Part shown: positions 14,940 through 23,572 of the stretch, piece by piece
How the letters are laid out: every line of letters begins with the position of its first letter
Numbering within the stretch: the stretch's first letter is position 1
Assembly: GCA_017889345.1 (NCBI GenBank)
Contig: JAGHEJ010000060.1
Span: forward strand, 42,746 to 106,745
Direction: 5' to 3'
DNA: 64,000 bases
From: Clostridiales bacterium
GTDB taxonomy: Bacteria; Bacillota; Clostridia; Clostridiales; Clostridiaceae
Translations under genes and position numbers: made by a program
The notes under the pieces: model-generated
Seen by the model: the letters and a program-made list of their open reading frames with translations, nothing else
Databases searched by the model: none
What the model was told of the DNA's origin: nothing

Positions 14940-15332
14940 TCAATTATTTTCTTTATCTTCTAGAAGAATTTTACAAATATTTCTACCTATTTTTTGATTA
15001 CACAAATTTTCAAGGAGTTCATGTGCATTTACATTAGGACAAACCTTTGAAATAAACTTCTCAAAACTTTTAAAGTTCACATCACTTTCTAAAAGCTCAT
15101 GAAATCTCTCATCATTTTCAAATTCTTCTTTATGATCATTTATCATATTAGATTTTTTATAATTTAATATGATAAGCCCCTTTATGATTAAAACAACTTG
15201 AGTGCAAGTTAAATTATTATCTAAAACAAACTTTGTAAAATCAAAATTAAGATTAAGCTCCCTATGTATTTCATCTGTCATTAATGTCAAAAAATTTATT
15301 TTATCCTCTAAAATTTCCACATCTAATACCAT
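14940..15332 (-). CDS. Unknown cytoplasmic protein
   Basis: 130-residue, mostly helical, acidic protein beginning MVLDVEILEDKINFL. I chose the ATG at 15332 because GGAGG is 9 nt upstream; the open frame continues 32 codons further into a terminator hairpin, which cannot be coding. It has two halves joined by an Asp/Glu-rich linker (NDHKEEFENDERFHELL) and no membrane segment. It vaguely resembles DUF1878-type proteins of Bacilli in length and helix pattern, but I do not claim membership. Confidence 0.75.
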   Translation of the reverse strand: MVLDVEILEDKINFLTLMTDEIHRELNLNFDFTKFVLDNNLTCTQVVLIIKGLIILNYKKSNMINDHKEEFENDERFHELLESDVNFKSFEKFISKVCPNVNAHELLENLCNQKIGRNICKILLEDKENN

Positions 15333-15403
15333 ATAAATAAGCCTCCAAATATTAAAACTCTCTTTTGTAGTTTGTCCATTATAAAATTTCTTATGTAAAA
15401 AAA

Positions 15404-15426
15404 GAGTAGGACTTAAAATCCTACTC
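15404..15426 (-). terminator. Terminator of the secreted coiled-coil gene
   Basis: Stem GAGTAGGA/TCCTACTC with a 7-nt loop, followed on the reverse strand by seven T. It lies upstream of the next gene's ribosome site. Confidence 0.9.
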
Positions 15427-15433
15427 AAAAATA

Positions 15434-16837
15434 TTATAATTGAGAAATTATTGATTTATAATTTAAAATATCATTTTTAAGAACTTCAATTTCTTTGTTT
15501 ATTGCATCTGATAAATAATATTTTTGATAATTATCTTTAAGAGATGACTTCTTGTCTTCAAGAGCTTTAATCTCATCTTCACTCTCTTTTATAAAATCAT
15601 TTGCAGATTTTTTAATAATTTCCTTTTGAGCATCTGTAGTTTTTTCTCCATTTTCAAAAGAAATCTTACCTTCTTTGTCTAACGAAATTTTAAATACATT
15701 CCCATCACTTCCTAAAACATAAGAAAAATAACTTGGAGTTTCTCCGATTGAAGAATCGATTTTAACTTCCTCACCTTTTGAAAATTTTTCAATATAATCA
15801 TCTAAAATCTTTGTTCTTTCATTTATTTCTTTATCTAGTTCACTTACTTTCTCTTTCATAGCCTCAGGTGCTAAGAAAGTTAATTGTATAGTTTCCTTTT
15901 CAATATTTAATAGAACAATCTCTTGACTAATTCCATAAGCCTTAACTGATTGAAGCTGTTTTTCTAACTCTTTAATTTTCTTATCTTGCTCTTCTTTTGA
16001 AATTTTTGAAAGTTTAACGGCCTCAATTTCTTTTAAAATATTATAAGCTTTAGTATTTTCAAATTCTAAATTTCTCATAAAAATTTCTGACAGCTCACTT
16101 ACAGGAACTTCAACATTTACATCTATACTATAAGTTCCATTAGAGTTAACACTAACTTTAAATATTTTGTCATAAGAATTCGTTGCATAAACTGATGATA
16201 TCAAACTCTTAACTTCTGTAACATCTTGTTTTACATTAGTCTCTTCTACCACTTCAGTATTACAAAACATTCTCTTATAACTATTCTCATTAAAATTAGC
16301 TACACTATAATTTATCCATCCACTTAATCTATCTATTTTATCTTGTAATTCTTTAACTCTTTTATCTATTTCTTGTTGAACCATTTTAGTTTTCTTTAAA
16401 GCTTCTTGCTCTTGTTTTAAATCTTTAATTTTATTTTGAGCATAATTAACATCTTCTCTTAAAAAAGTTGTTGGCCCATACTCAAGAGTCTCAGGAAAAT
16501 TCTCATATTTTTTAGGATCTTTCTCATATTCATCTAAAAGATTTTTAATATCTGTTAAAGTCTTTGTCTTATCACTTTCGCTTAAACTTCCTGAATTTAT
16601 TCTGCTGAAACCTTTAGCAATAGATTTAAGAACTGATGGATTTACACCAGATAAATCATATTTCTTTCCTAAAACCTCAACCCCATCACTTACTTTTAAA
16701 TTATTTATTTCATCATCACTTACAGTACACTCATATCCACTATTATTTTCTACATTCATAGCTTTAACTGGAAATACAACAGCTAATCCAAATAATGTTC
16801 CTGCCAAAATCGAAGATAATATTTTCTTTCTACCCAT
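15434..16837 (-). CDS. Secreted coiled-coil protein, unknown function
   Basis: 467-residue exported protein. The N-terminus (MGRKKILSSILAGTLFGLAV) with FPVKA before Met-Asn gives a standard signal peptide cleaved near residue 26. Three charged coiled-coil stretches (about 135-180, 265-300 and 420-460) alternate with two short beta-rich segments that look alike: KIFKVSVNSNGTYSIDV and NVFKISLDKEGKISFEN. No enzyme motif, cell-wall anchor or repeat domain is recognised. GAGAGG precedes the ATG by 8 nt and a strong terminator follows, so it is its own transcription unit. It could be an envelope or spore-associated structural protein; that is inference. Confidence 0.82.
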   Translation of the reverse strand: MGRKKILSSILAGTLFGLAVVFPVKAMNVENNSGYECTVSDDEINNLKVSDGVEVLGKKYDLSGVNPSVLKSIAKGFSRINSGSLSESDKTKTLTDIKNLLDEYEKDPKKYENFPETLEYGPTTFLREDVNYAQNKIKDLKQEQEALKKTKMVQQEIDKRVKELQDKIDRLSGWINYSVANFNENSYKRMFCNTEVVEETNVKQDVTEVKSLISSVYATNSYDKIFKVSVNSNGTYSIDVNVEVPVSELSEIFMRNLEFENTKAYNILKEIEAVKLSKISKEEQDKKIKELEKQLQSVKAYGISQEIVLLNIEKETIQLTFLAPEAMKEKVSELDKEINERTKILDDYIEKFSKGEEVKIDSSIGETPSYFSYVLGSDGNVFKISLDKEGKISFENGEKTTDAQKEIIKKSANDFIKESEDEIKALEDKKSSLKDNYQKYYLSDAINKEIEVLKNDILNYKSIISQL

Positions 16838-16916
16838 AACATAAACCTCTCACTAAAAATTTAATGGTTTTGTAATTAAAGACTTCTTTGTAACTCAAAA
16901 AGTTTTAAAATTGACT

Positions 16917-17792
16917 TTAAATTTTAATATTATTTTCCCTAACATAATAAAAGAGGTATTGTTGAGCAAATCCACTTAGATCTTTAAAAAGATTTCTTCC
17001 AAAATCTCTTATATTTTTTAAGGATGTATCTGGTGCAACATAAAATTTCATCATAGCTCTTTTAACCCATACATCAACTGGAAATGCTGAATACTTTTTC
17101 ATAGAAAATAACATTATACAATCAGAAACCTTAGATCCAATTCCTGAAAATTTTTGAAGTTCCTTATGGCATTCATTATCAGAAAGATTAATAATATACT
17201 CAATATTGTTATTTTCATTTATCATATTAATGGTATTAAATAAGTACTTATCTCTAAATCCTGTAGAACACTCTCTAAATTCACTTATAGAAATTTTCGA
17301 TAACTTTTCTAAGCTTGGAAAAAGATAATAATTTTTCCCATTATATTCAATCTTTTCCCCAAATTTTTCACTAATATTATTAATTGCCCTTTTTATCATA
17401 GGTATTCTATTATTAGAAGATATAATAAAAGATATAATCATCTCTAATGGATCTTGATTTAATATTCTAAGACCATGTCCAAAGTTTATTGCATTTGTTA
17501 AATATTCATCTAACTTCAAAGATTCTTTTAAAGAATCATAATCTCTTTCAAAATCAAAATATTCTATCCAAATATTTTCAAAATCATCAATATTGGAATT
17601 ATGTATTATTAAATCATCATGAACCCTTTTAAGTTCTATAACTCTATCTTTAGCTACAATTATGTATGTATCGTCATAAGTTTTTTCCCACCTAAAACAT
17701 TGACCATTTTCAAAAATATGTGGTAATACAAAATTTTTAACATCTTTTACAACAACTTTATTATCACTATAACTATAATTTTTAAAATCCAT
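16917..17792 (-). CDS. ogg: 8-oxoguanine DNA glycosylase (OGG1 type)
   Basis: 291-residue DNA repair enzyme of the OGG1 family, which removes 8-oxoguanine and nicks the abasic site. N-terminal domain (about 1-110) includes GQCFRWEK; the helix-hairpin-helix GxGD core is LQKFSGIGSKVSDCIMLF, whose Lys is the expected catalytic residue, and the active Asp lies in FPVDVWVKRAM. The catalytic pair is intact. It follows rex by 11 nt on the same strand, so the redox sensor and an oxidative-damage repair enzyme are co-transcribed. Confidence 0.93.
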   Translation of the reverse strand: MDFKNYSYSDNKVVVKDVKNFVLPHIFENGQCFRWEKTYDDTYIIVAKDRVIELKRVHDDLIIHNSNIDDFENIWIEYFDFERDYDSLKESLKLDEYLTNAINFGHGLRILNQDPLEMIISFIISSNNRIPMIKRAINNISEKFGEKIEYNGKNYYLFPSLEKLSKISISEFRECSTGFRDKYLFNTINMINENNNIEYIINLSDNECHKELQKFSGIGSKVSDCIMLFSMKKYSAFPVDVWVKRAMMKFYVAPDTSLKNIRDFGRNLFKDLSGFAQQYLFYYVRENNIKI

Positions 17793-17803
17793 AAATTTTC
17801 CTC

Positions 17804-18427
17804 TTAATTTCTATTATTTATAAAATAAACCAACGTAAATAAACCATCATTTAAATGAACATTTTCAACAGATGTGTAATCTGTTGGATTTAAATCTACG
17901 GTTGCAAAATTCCAAATGCCTCTAACCTTATTTTTTAAAATTTCATAAGTTTGAAGAGTTTGAATTTCAGGTACACAAAGTATCGCAATATCTATATCAT
18001 TTTTTTGTATATAATCATTCAAATTTTCAACGTCACAAACCTCAATTCCTCTAAAAGACACACCCACAAGCTTAGGATTTATATCAAATATTGCTTCTAT
18101 ATCAAATCCAATATTACTAAATTTAGAATAATTTATTATCGCTTGTCCTATGTTTCCTGCTCCAACTAAAATACACGAATATTTTTTATTTAACCCTAAA
18201 ATTTCTTTAATTTTAGCATAAAGATCTTTAACTTTATAACCATATCCATGTTGTCCAAAATCTCCAAAGCAATTAAAATCTTGTCTAACTTGAGAAGCTG
18301 TAGATCCTAATTTTATAGCCAATTCCTTAGATGATACTCTCTCAACTTCCCTTTCCATAAATAATTCCAATACTCTTAAATACCTTGGCAATCTTTTTAT
18401 AACAACTTTAGAGATATCATTACCCAT
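17804..18427 (-). CDS. rex: Redox-sensing transcriptional repressor Rex
   Basis: 207-residue repressor that binds DNA when NAD+ is high and releases it when NADH rises. The N-terminal winged helix has VIKRLPRYLRVLELF and SSKELAIKLGSTASQVRQDFNCFGDFGQHGYGY; the Rossmann domain has VGAGNIGQAI; a C-terminal swapped helix follows. In clostridia Rex controls fermentation and alcohol/butyrate genes. AGGAGG precedes the ATG. No convincing Rex operator was found in front of it. Confidence 0.96.
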   Translation of the reverse strand: MGNDISKVVIKRLPRYLRVLELFMEREVERVSSKELAIKLGSTASQVRQDFNCFGDFGQHGYGYKVKDLYAKIKEILGLNKKYSCILVGAGNIGQAIINYSKFSNIGFDIEAIFDINPKLVGVSFRGIEVCDVENLNDYIQKNDIDIAILCVPEIQTLQTYEILKNKVRGIWNFATVDLNPTDYTSVENVHLNDGLFTLVYFINNRN

Positions 18428-18546
18428 TAATGTAATCCCTCCTAAGCATAAATCGTAATTAACTTTTAAATAACATTCTTTTAACTATAGCTTATCTATT
18501 TACTCTATATTATTTTAACAGAAAATATTAAAATTCAAAATATTCT

Positions 18547-19041
18547 TTATATACTATAAAATTTATATACAAAATCATTATAATTTAAATTTAAATCTTT
18601 CCCATGAATATAATCTATACTATAAGTATCGCTAATATCTTTTATATAATCTAATACCTTACTATCCAAAAATTTCGTAGTAAAAATAAATATATCCGTT
18701 ATTCCCTTACTTTCACAAACACCTATTAATTTTAAAATATCTGATAACGTAAATTCACCACAACCATGGTTATCATAATATAAAAATTTTTCAACTTCCT
18801 CATCTTTTAAATAAATTTCATTATCATTTTTTAAAACATATGTACTTTTATACTTCCTCTCAAAAAACTCTAATATAAACCTTATAAATTCATCCTTATT
18901 AAAATCAACCAATTTATCTCCTACCATATTTTTTTCATTATAGATATTAAAAATTTTCAAAAAATTATCAACTATATTAACTATTAAAGGCATTAACATT
19001 ATTATACACACAAATACTATAAATTTTGAAAAACTATGCAT
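18547..19041 (-). CDS. Membrane-anchored protein with degenerate Mrr-like domain (1)
   Basis: 164 residues. One N-terminal membrane helix (FIVFVCIIMLMPLIVNIV), then a soluble domain. Its C-terminal half (SDILKLIGVCESKGITDIFIFTTKFLDSKVLDYIKD, then IDYIHGKDL) resembles the end of Mrr-type endonuclease-like folds: a helix, a strand ending in Thr-Thr, a helix, and a final strand followed by GKDL. The catalytic Asp and Glu/Gln-x-Lys motif are not apparent, so nuclease activity is doubtful. It overlaps the upstream gene by 8 bp; that protein has the same layout. The domain call rests on pattern comparison and is tentative. Confidence 0.65.
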   Translation of the reverse strand: MHSFSKFIVFVCIIMLMPLIVNIVDNFLKIFNIYNEKNMVGDKLVDFNKDEFIRFILEFFERKYKSTYVLKNDNEIYLKDEEVEKFLYYDNHGCGEFTLSDILKLIGVCESKGITDIFIFTTKFLDSKVLDYIKDISDTYSIDYIHGKDLNLNYNDFVYKFYSI

Positions 19042-19591
19042 AATTTATTTCTCCTTCTGCTCTTTCATTTCTTTTACGTCCAAACTTTATTATTTCATAA
19101 CCATCAATTATATCAATTCTATATCTTTGAGAATTTTTATTTAAACTATTTATAAAATCACTAGCTTTCCTATCCATATCTGAATTATGAAATATTATTC
19201 CCCTAGATACATTATCTTTTATCATACAACTAAGTAAATCCATAACTTCATCATACGTTACTTTTTCAAACTCATCTTTTTCTAATATATCTTTTAAAAT
19301 ACATGATACATAAACATCATTCTCTTCATTTATAAATTTAATATCTACAATCTCTCTCCCTGTTGTATCTTGTATATAAACTTCTTTAGATAATCCTTTT
19401 TCAAGAATTATGTATTTACATAGAGTTAAATAATAATCCATCCCAAAATCTAATAAATCTTTTCTAGTTAAAATTGAATTATACATATTATAAGTTTTAG
19501 TTTTCTTCTCTAAATATTTCTTTAAAATAATTAAGATCTTATTTAATAAAGCTAAAATAATTAATACAATAATTATTTTTAAGATATACAT
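19034..19591 (-). CDS. Membrane-anchored protein with degenerate Mrr-like domain (2)
   Basis: 185 residues starting at the ATG at 19591, 8 nt after AAGGAG; a GTG three codons earlier touches the ribosome site. One N-terminal membrane helix (ILKIIIVLIILALLNKILIIL) precedes a soluble domain. REIVDIKF, then VYVSCILKD, then RGIIFHNSDMDRKASDFINSL and RIDIIDGYEII follow the order of Mrr/restriction-endonuclease-like folds, but the Q/E-x-K motif is replaced (SCILK). With its downstream partner it forms an overlapping, probably paralogous, pair. Possible roles include a membrane-bound scaffold or an inactive nuclease-fold binder; none is established. Confidence 0.68.
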   Translation of the reverse strand: MYILKIIIVLIILALLNKILIILKKYLEKKTKTYNMYNSILTRKDLLDFGMDYYLTLCKYIILEKGLSKEVYIQDTTGREIVDIKFINEENDVYVSCILKDILEKDEFEKVTYDEVMDLLSCMIKDNVSRGIIFHNSDMDRKASDFINSLNKNSQRYRIDIIDGYEIIKFGRKRNERAEGEINYA

Positions 19592-19654
19592 TCTATCCAC
19601 TCCTTATCAAAGATCATTTATTATCAATTATTTCTAAATACTTAATTTTTATAC

Positions 19655-19696
19655 AAAATAAGGTACGAAATCATAAATTATTCCCTACCTTATTTT
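19655..19696 (-). terminator. Terminator overlapping the rpe stop
   Basis: 11-bp stem (AAAATAAGGTA/TACCTTATTTT) with a 20-nt loop; the first arm uses the final rpe codons. Confidence 0.7.
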
Positions 19697-20344
19697 ATCT
19701 ATTAATCTACTTATATTATTTGAGATATCCTTATTTAAAAATATATATGATCCTACAACTATATCTCTAATTCCAATATCATATACTTCATTTATTGTAT
19801 CTAAATTAATACCACCATCTACTTGAATTTGTTTATTTTTTAAACCTTTTTTATATATTAATTCTTGTAAATCCTTTATCTTATCAACCATAGAATATAT
19901 AAATTTTTGTCCTCCAAAACCTGGATTAACAGTCATAATTAATATTTTATCAACTAAATCTAAAATATTTTCAATATCTTTTATTGATGTGCCTGGATTT
20001 AAAGCAACTCCACAATCTATATTTTTTGTTTTAATATATTCTAAAGTTCTATGAATATGCTTACATGCTTCAACATGAACCGTTAAAGAATCAACTCCTG
20101 ATTTCACAAAATCATCAATAAATCTTATAGGCTCATCAACCATTAAATGACAATCAAAATATAAATCACTAATTTTTCTTAAACAAGATATTTGTCCAGC
20201 ACCAAAGGTTATGTTAGGAACAAAATTTCCATCCATAACATCAATATGAATTTTTTTAATTTTATTATCTTTAAGTTCTTTTAAATCCTTTTCTAAATTA
20301 CAAAAATTTGCTGATAAAATAGATGGATATAATATTTTTTCCAT
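19685..20344 (-). CDS. rpe: Ribulose-phosphate 3-epimerase
   Basis: 219-residue TIM-barrel enzyme interconverting ribulose 5-phosphate and xylulose 5-phosphate. Motifs: YPSILSANF, KIHIDVMDGNFVPNITFG, DCHLMVDEP, TVNPGFGGQKF and the phosphate/metal loop QVDGGIN. The metal-binding His and Asp pairs are all present. I use the ATG at 20344, 5 nt after GGAGG; an in-frame ATG four codons earlier overlaps that site. The gene is not beside ribosome-maturation genes as in many Firmicutes; it follows the DUF4214/manC genes. Confidence 0.95.
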   Translation of the reverse strand: MEKILYPSILSANFCNLEKDLKELKDNKIKKIHIDVMDGNFVPNITFGAGQISCLRKISDLYFDCHLMVDEPIRFIDDFVKSGVDSLTVHVEACKHIHRTLEYIKTKNIDCGVALNPGTSIKDIENILDLVDKILIMTVNPGFGGQKFIYSMVDKIKDLQELIYKKGLKNKQIQVDGGINLDTINEVYDIGIRDIVVGSYIFLNKDISNNISRLIDKIR

Positions 20345-20371
20345 TATCTCCTCCATAAGTTTTATTTAATA

Positions 20372-21049
20372 TTATAATAAATATTCAAATTGTTTATAGT
20401 ACATCATTTGATTTATTATATATTGTCTAACTTCTCCATCGGTTTCTTCTAAAATTTTATAGTTATATTTTTCTTTCCAATAATTAAATGTTTCATCATC
20501 AATTTCTCTTCTAAAAATTATCTCATAAAGAACTTTTATAAAGAAATCTATTTCTTTATTTACTTCATAAAACTCATCACTACTAACAATATCTATTATA
20601 AAATCATTAATAGCATAAGACTCCCTTTGTAACCTAAAATACCATTCATTAAATTCCTCTTCTGTTACCTCCCTATTAAGAGCTAATTTATAAGTTTTAC
20701 AAATATATTCAGAAATAACATCTCCAACTTCAACATTAAAATCCTCTAATAAATATAATTTATTTCCTCCTATATATTCTAGATTTAATACTAAACCTGA
20801 ATACACTTTACCTACTATTAATCCTGTTATTTCAACAAAATGATCATTTATTATAATATCTATAATTGGAAATTCTAATATATTTCCTCTAAAAAGTCCA
20901 TCTGTAGACACCCTAACACATGTTCTTAATTTTGAATCAACCATTATATTTTCGACTTTTAAAACTTGTAATTTCTTAGTATCAACTTTTACCTTATTTT
21001 GAAACCCAAAATCTCCATAAGCTTTATTTAAAAATACTTTTTCAGACAT
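20372..21049 (-). CDS. Cytoplasmic protein with C-terminal DUF4214
   Basis: 225-residue protein with no signal peptide or membrane segment. The N-terminal half (about 1-105) is beta-rich and hydrophobic. The C-terminal half (about 108-225) is a DUF4214-type module with two motifs: YKLALNREVTEEEFNEWY and LYEIIFRREIDDETFNYWK, the same pattern as in the secreted 746-residue protein at 6951-9191 (AVSRNTQNIDEDGYNYWK). It sits 25 nt downstream of manC and 27 nt upstream of rpe on one strand, so it may belong to a GDP-mannose or glycan pathway. AGGAG precedes the ATG. Function unknown. Confidence 0.8.
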   Translation of the reverse strand: MSEKVFLNKAYGDFGFQNKVKVDTKKLQVLKVENIMVDSKLRTCVRVSTDGLFRGNILEFPIIDIIINDHFVEITGLIVGKVYSGLVLNLEYIGGNKLYLLEDFNVEVGDVISEYICKTYKLALNREVTEEEFNEWYFRLQRESYAINDFIIDIVSSDEFYEVNKEIDFFIKVLYEIIFRREIDDETFNYWKEKYNYKILEETDGEVRQYIINQMMYYKQFEYLL

Positions 21050-21074
21050 TCTTTACTCCTAAATATTGATAATT

Positions 21075-22160
21075 TTAAATAAAATCTTTAAATTCTTTTT
21101 TACTATTTAATAAATCAAATAAATATTTAACTTCTTGCTCTCTTTTTCTATCCATTATCAGTATTACATCTCCAGTATTAACTATAATTAAATCCTGTAC
21201 ACCAAAATTGATTATCAAATTATCATTTCCAAATATTAAACAATTTTTACTATCTTCTAACAAAACATTTCCTTTTAAATAATTTTCCCCTTCTTGTTTT
21301 AGAATTTTAGTCAATGAAGTAAAACTCCCTATATCGTCCCAATAAAAATCTCCACAAATAACATATGCTTTTCTAGTTTTTTGCATTATTCCAAAATCTA
21401 TTGATATACCATCTAATTGATTATAAATTCTATTTACAATTAATTCCTCATCTTTATTATCTATGCTTTTATAGATTTCAATCATACCTCTATATATTTT
21501 AGGCAAATATTTCTCAAGCTCTCTTAAATACACATCTGCCCTAAAACAAAAAATACCACTATTCCATAGATATCCACCATCTAATACAAAATCCTTTGCA
21601 ATTTCATAACTTGGTTTTTCTGTAAATCGCTCTACTTTATAAACATCTATATTTGAAAATTTTTCTCCACAAATTATAGATTTTCCTATTTGTATATATC
21701 CATATCCTGTTTGTGGAATTTTAGCTTGAATTCCTATTGTAACTAATCCACGTTTTTTGTTTGATATATCTATTGCGCAATTTAAAATATTGTAAAAATT
21801 ATCGGATGCCTCAATATGATGATCAGATGGAAAAATTAACATAACTGCATCCTTGTCCTTCTTTAAAAGTTTAATAGCCGCTAACGCTATACAAACTGCA
21901 GTTTCTTTATTAGATGGTTCTACTATTATATGATCCTCAGATATAAAAGAATTTGACTCCTCAAATACTTGTTTTTTATATTCCTTATTTGTTACAATGT
22001 ATAAATTTTCATTATCAATTATATGAGAAACTCTGTCTAGAGTATTATATAAAAGAGTTTTATTATCAACTATATTAAGAAATTGTTTAGGCTTATTAAC
22101 TCTTGATAAAGGATAAAGCCTTGCCCCTTTTCCCCCAGCTAAAATTAAACCATATGTCAT
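21075..22160 (-). CDS. manC: Mannose-1-phosphate guanylyltransferase
   Basis: 361-residue nucleotidyltransferase making GDP-mannose from GTP and mannose 1-phosphate. Motifs: LILAGGKGARLYPLSRVNKPKQF (nucleotide binding), VEPSNKETAVCIALAA, FPSDHHIE, VERFTEKPSYEIA and DIGSFTSL. It is the monofunctional form without the C-terminal phosphomannose isomerase domain. Partners for mannose 6-phosphate conversion are not in the window; the mannose PTS could supply the precursor. The neighbouring DUF4214 protein and signal peptidase suggest a surface-glycan or exported-glycoprotein context, which is inference. Confidence 0.92.
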   Translation of the reverse strand: MTYGLILAGGKGARLYPLSRVNKPKQFLNIVDNKTLLYNTLDRVSHIIDNENLYIVTNKEYKKQVFEESNSFISEDHIIVEPSNKETAVCIALAAIKLLKKDKDAVMLIFPSDHHIEASDNFYNILNCAIDISNKKRGLVTIGIQAKIPQTGYGYIQIGKSIICGEKFSNIDVYKVERFTEKPSYEIAKDFVLDGGYLWNSGIFCFRADVYLRELEKYLPKIYRGMIEIYKSIDNKDEELIVNRIYNQLDGISIDFGIMQKTRKAYVICGDFYWDDIGSFTSLTKILKQEGENYLKGNVLLEDSKNCLIFGNDNLIINFGVQDLIIVNTGDVILIMDRKREQEVKYLFDLLNSKKEFKDFI

Positions 22161-22219
22161 ATTAAATCAACCTTAATAAAATTTTTATACATATTATGAA
22201 ATTTTTATTATCTGATTGA

Positions 22220-22798
22220 TTAAAATATAGAAAATTTTTTAATAGGACTAAATAAAATTAATGCTTTACCTACTATTAGATCTTTTAAAACAAACTTATC
22301 CTTCCAAAATCTAGAATCAAGGGAATTATTATTATTATCCCCTATAACGAAATAAGCTTCATTTGGAACTACAATCTCTTTATTTTGTATATTACCTTCA
22401 TATGTATATGAATCTTCAAAATTTACGTTACTATTTTCTATAATATATTCTCCATTTATCTTAAGATTAAAATTTTCATCTATTAATATTCTATCTCCAG
22501 GAATTCCAACCACTCTTTTAATAAGCATTCGTCCTAGCTCCTGTGAATAAAAAATTATAATATCATTTCTTTGTATCTCATCTTTACTATCTATTTTAGA
22601 TACGATGATTTTATCTCCCTCTTCTATTGTTGGTGCCATAGAGTTTGAACTTACAGAAACATAAAACATAGACTTATTAAAACTAATTGCTAAAAATATA
22701 GGTGCTACTATAAATATTGCTACCCAAATAAATACTCCTATTATTTTGTTAAAATTTAAATATTTTTTTGTATAATTATTATTCGTTTTCGTATACAC
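22220..22798 (-). CDS. lepB: Type I signal peptidase
   Basis: 192-residue membrane serine protease that removes signal peptides. One N-terminal membrane helix (IIGVFIWVAIFIVAPIFLAI), then the catalytic Ser in SSNSMAPTIEEGD, the general-base Lys in MLIKRVVGIPGD and the conserved C-box GDNNNNSLDSRFW (usual form GDNRxNSxDSR). The only in-frame start before the helix is a GTG at 22798 with a weak ribosome site (CTGGA next to it). It would process the secreted proteins of this window. Confidence 0.93.
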   Translation of the reverse strand: MYTKTNNNYTKKYLNFNKIIGVFIWVAIFIVAPIFLAISFNKSMFYVSVSSNSMAPTIEEGDKIIVSKIDSKDEIQRNDIIIFYSQELGRMLIKRVVGIPGDRILIDENFNLKINGEYIIENSNVNFEDSYTYEGNIQNKEIVVPNEAYFVIGDNNNNSLDSRFWKDKFVLKDLIVGKALILFSPIKKFSIF

Positions 22799-22878
22799 TC
22801 CAGTGCATTCCCTTCATCCCTTAATACATTTAATTATACATATTTATACTAAAAATTCCTATTTAATTTTTAAACAAA

Positions 22879-22914
22879 AAAATAAAGTCACCTACTTAAA
22901 GGTGACCTTATTTT
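22879..22914 (-). terminator. Terminator of the V-ATPase operon
   Basis: Stem of 15 positions (AAAATAAaGTCACCT against AGGTGACcTTATTTT, one mismatch) with a 6-nt loop, followed on the reverse strand by seven T. It starts within the atpD stop region. Confidence 0.9.
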
Positions 22915-23554
22915 AGTTAGAATTTCTCTCTGCAATAATACTCTTAACTTTCATGAGCCTTGTTAACGCTCCTCTTTCATTTTCATCAAGTTTCATTCGT
23001 ATATATTTAATTGTTTCTTGAAGATCTGGAATGGTCCTATACTCTAGAGCATTAACTCTTCTTCTTGTTTTCTCAATTTCATCAGCCATAAGTTGAGTTG
23101 ATTTTTCAATCTCTGCAAGTTCTAATAATTCCGAAAAAATACTTTTTAAATTCAAAATTGATAAATCTAACTCCGCATTAGTGTTAAAAAATCCATACGG
23201 TACTGTTCCATCATCTTCAGATACATTATCAAATTTAAATACTGGAACTTTTACGCTCATTATATTTTTAACCCCAACATCAAGAGATATTTTACTAATA
23301 GGATAAAATATTGCTTCCTCTAAAAATTCGCTTCCTAAAATCGCTTTAGACATAACAAAATCTTTAAAAGTATTTAATAATTTCTCCTCAACTCTTTTTC
23401 TAAGTTCATTATTATACTTAACAAGAGTTATAAATTGTCTCATAAGCTCATCTTGTTTATCTTTTAAAAGCTTATGACCTCTTACCGCTACAACCAATCT
23501 TTTCTTTAATTTACTGAGCTCCATACGAGTTGGGTTAACATTTAATCTTCCCAT
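22913..23554 (-). CDS. atpD: V-type ATPase subunit D
   Basis: 213-residue central-stalk subunit that rotates inside the A3B3 head. The signature [33 protein letters not shown] starts the protein; the two long helices at both ends form the coiled-coil shaft ([20 protein letters not shown] near the C-terminus). Last gene of the operon, 18 nt after atpB, ended by a strong terminator. Confidence 0.96.
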   Translation of the reverse strand: MGRLNVNPTRMELSKLKKRLVVAVRGHKLLKDKQDELMRQFITLVKYNNELRKRVEEKLLNTFKDFVMSKAILGSEFLEEAIFYPISKISLDVGVKNIMSVKVPVFKFDNVSEDDGTVPYGFFNTNAELDLSILNLKSIFSELLELAEIEKSTQLMADEIEKTRRRVNALEYRTIPDLQETIKYIRMKLDENERGALTRLMKVKSIIAERNSN

Positions 23555-23572
23555 ATTACTTCATCCCCAACC

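Noticed and set aside
18428..18546. Rex autoregulatory operator upstream of rex
   Set aside because: Only scattered GTTAA half-sites are present; no palindrome close to TTGTTAANNNNTTAACAA.
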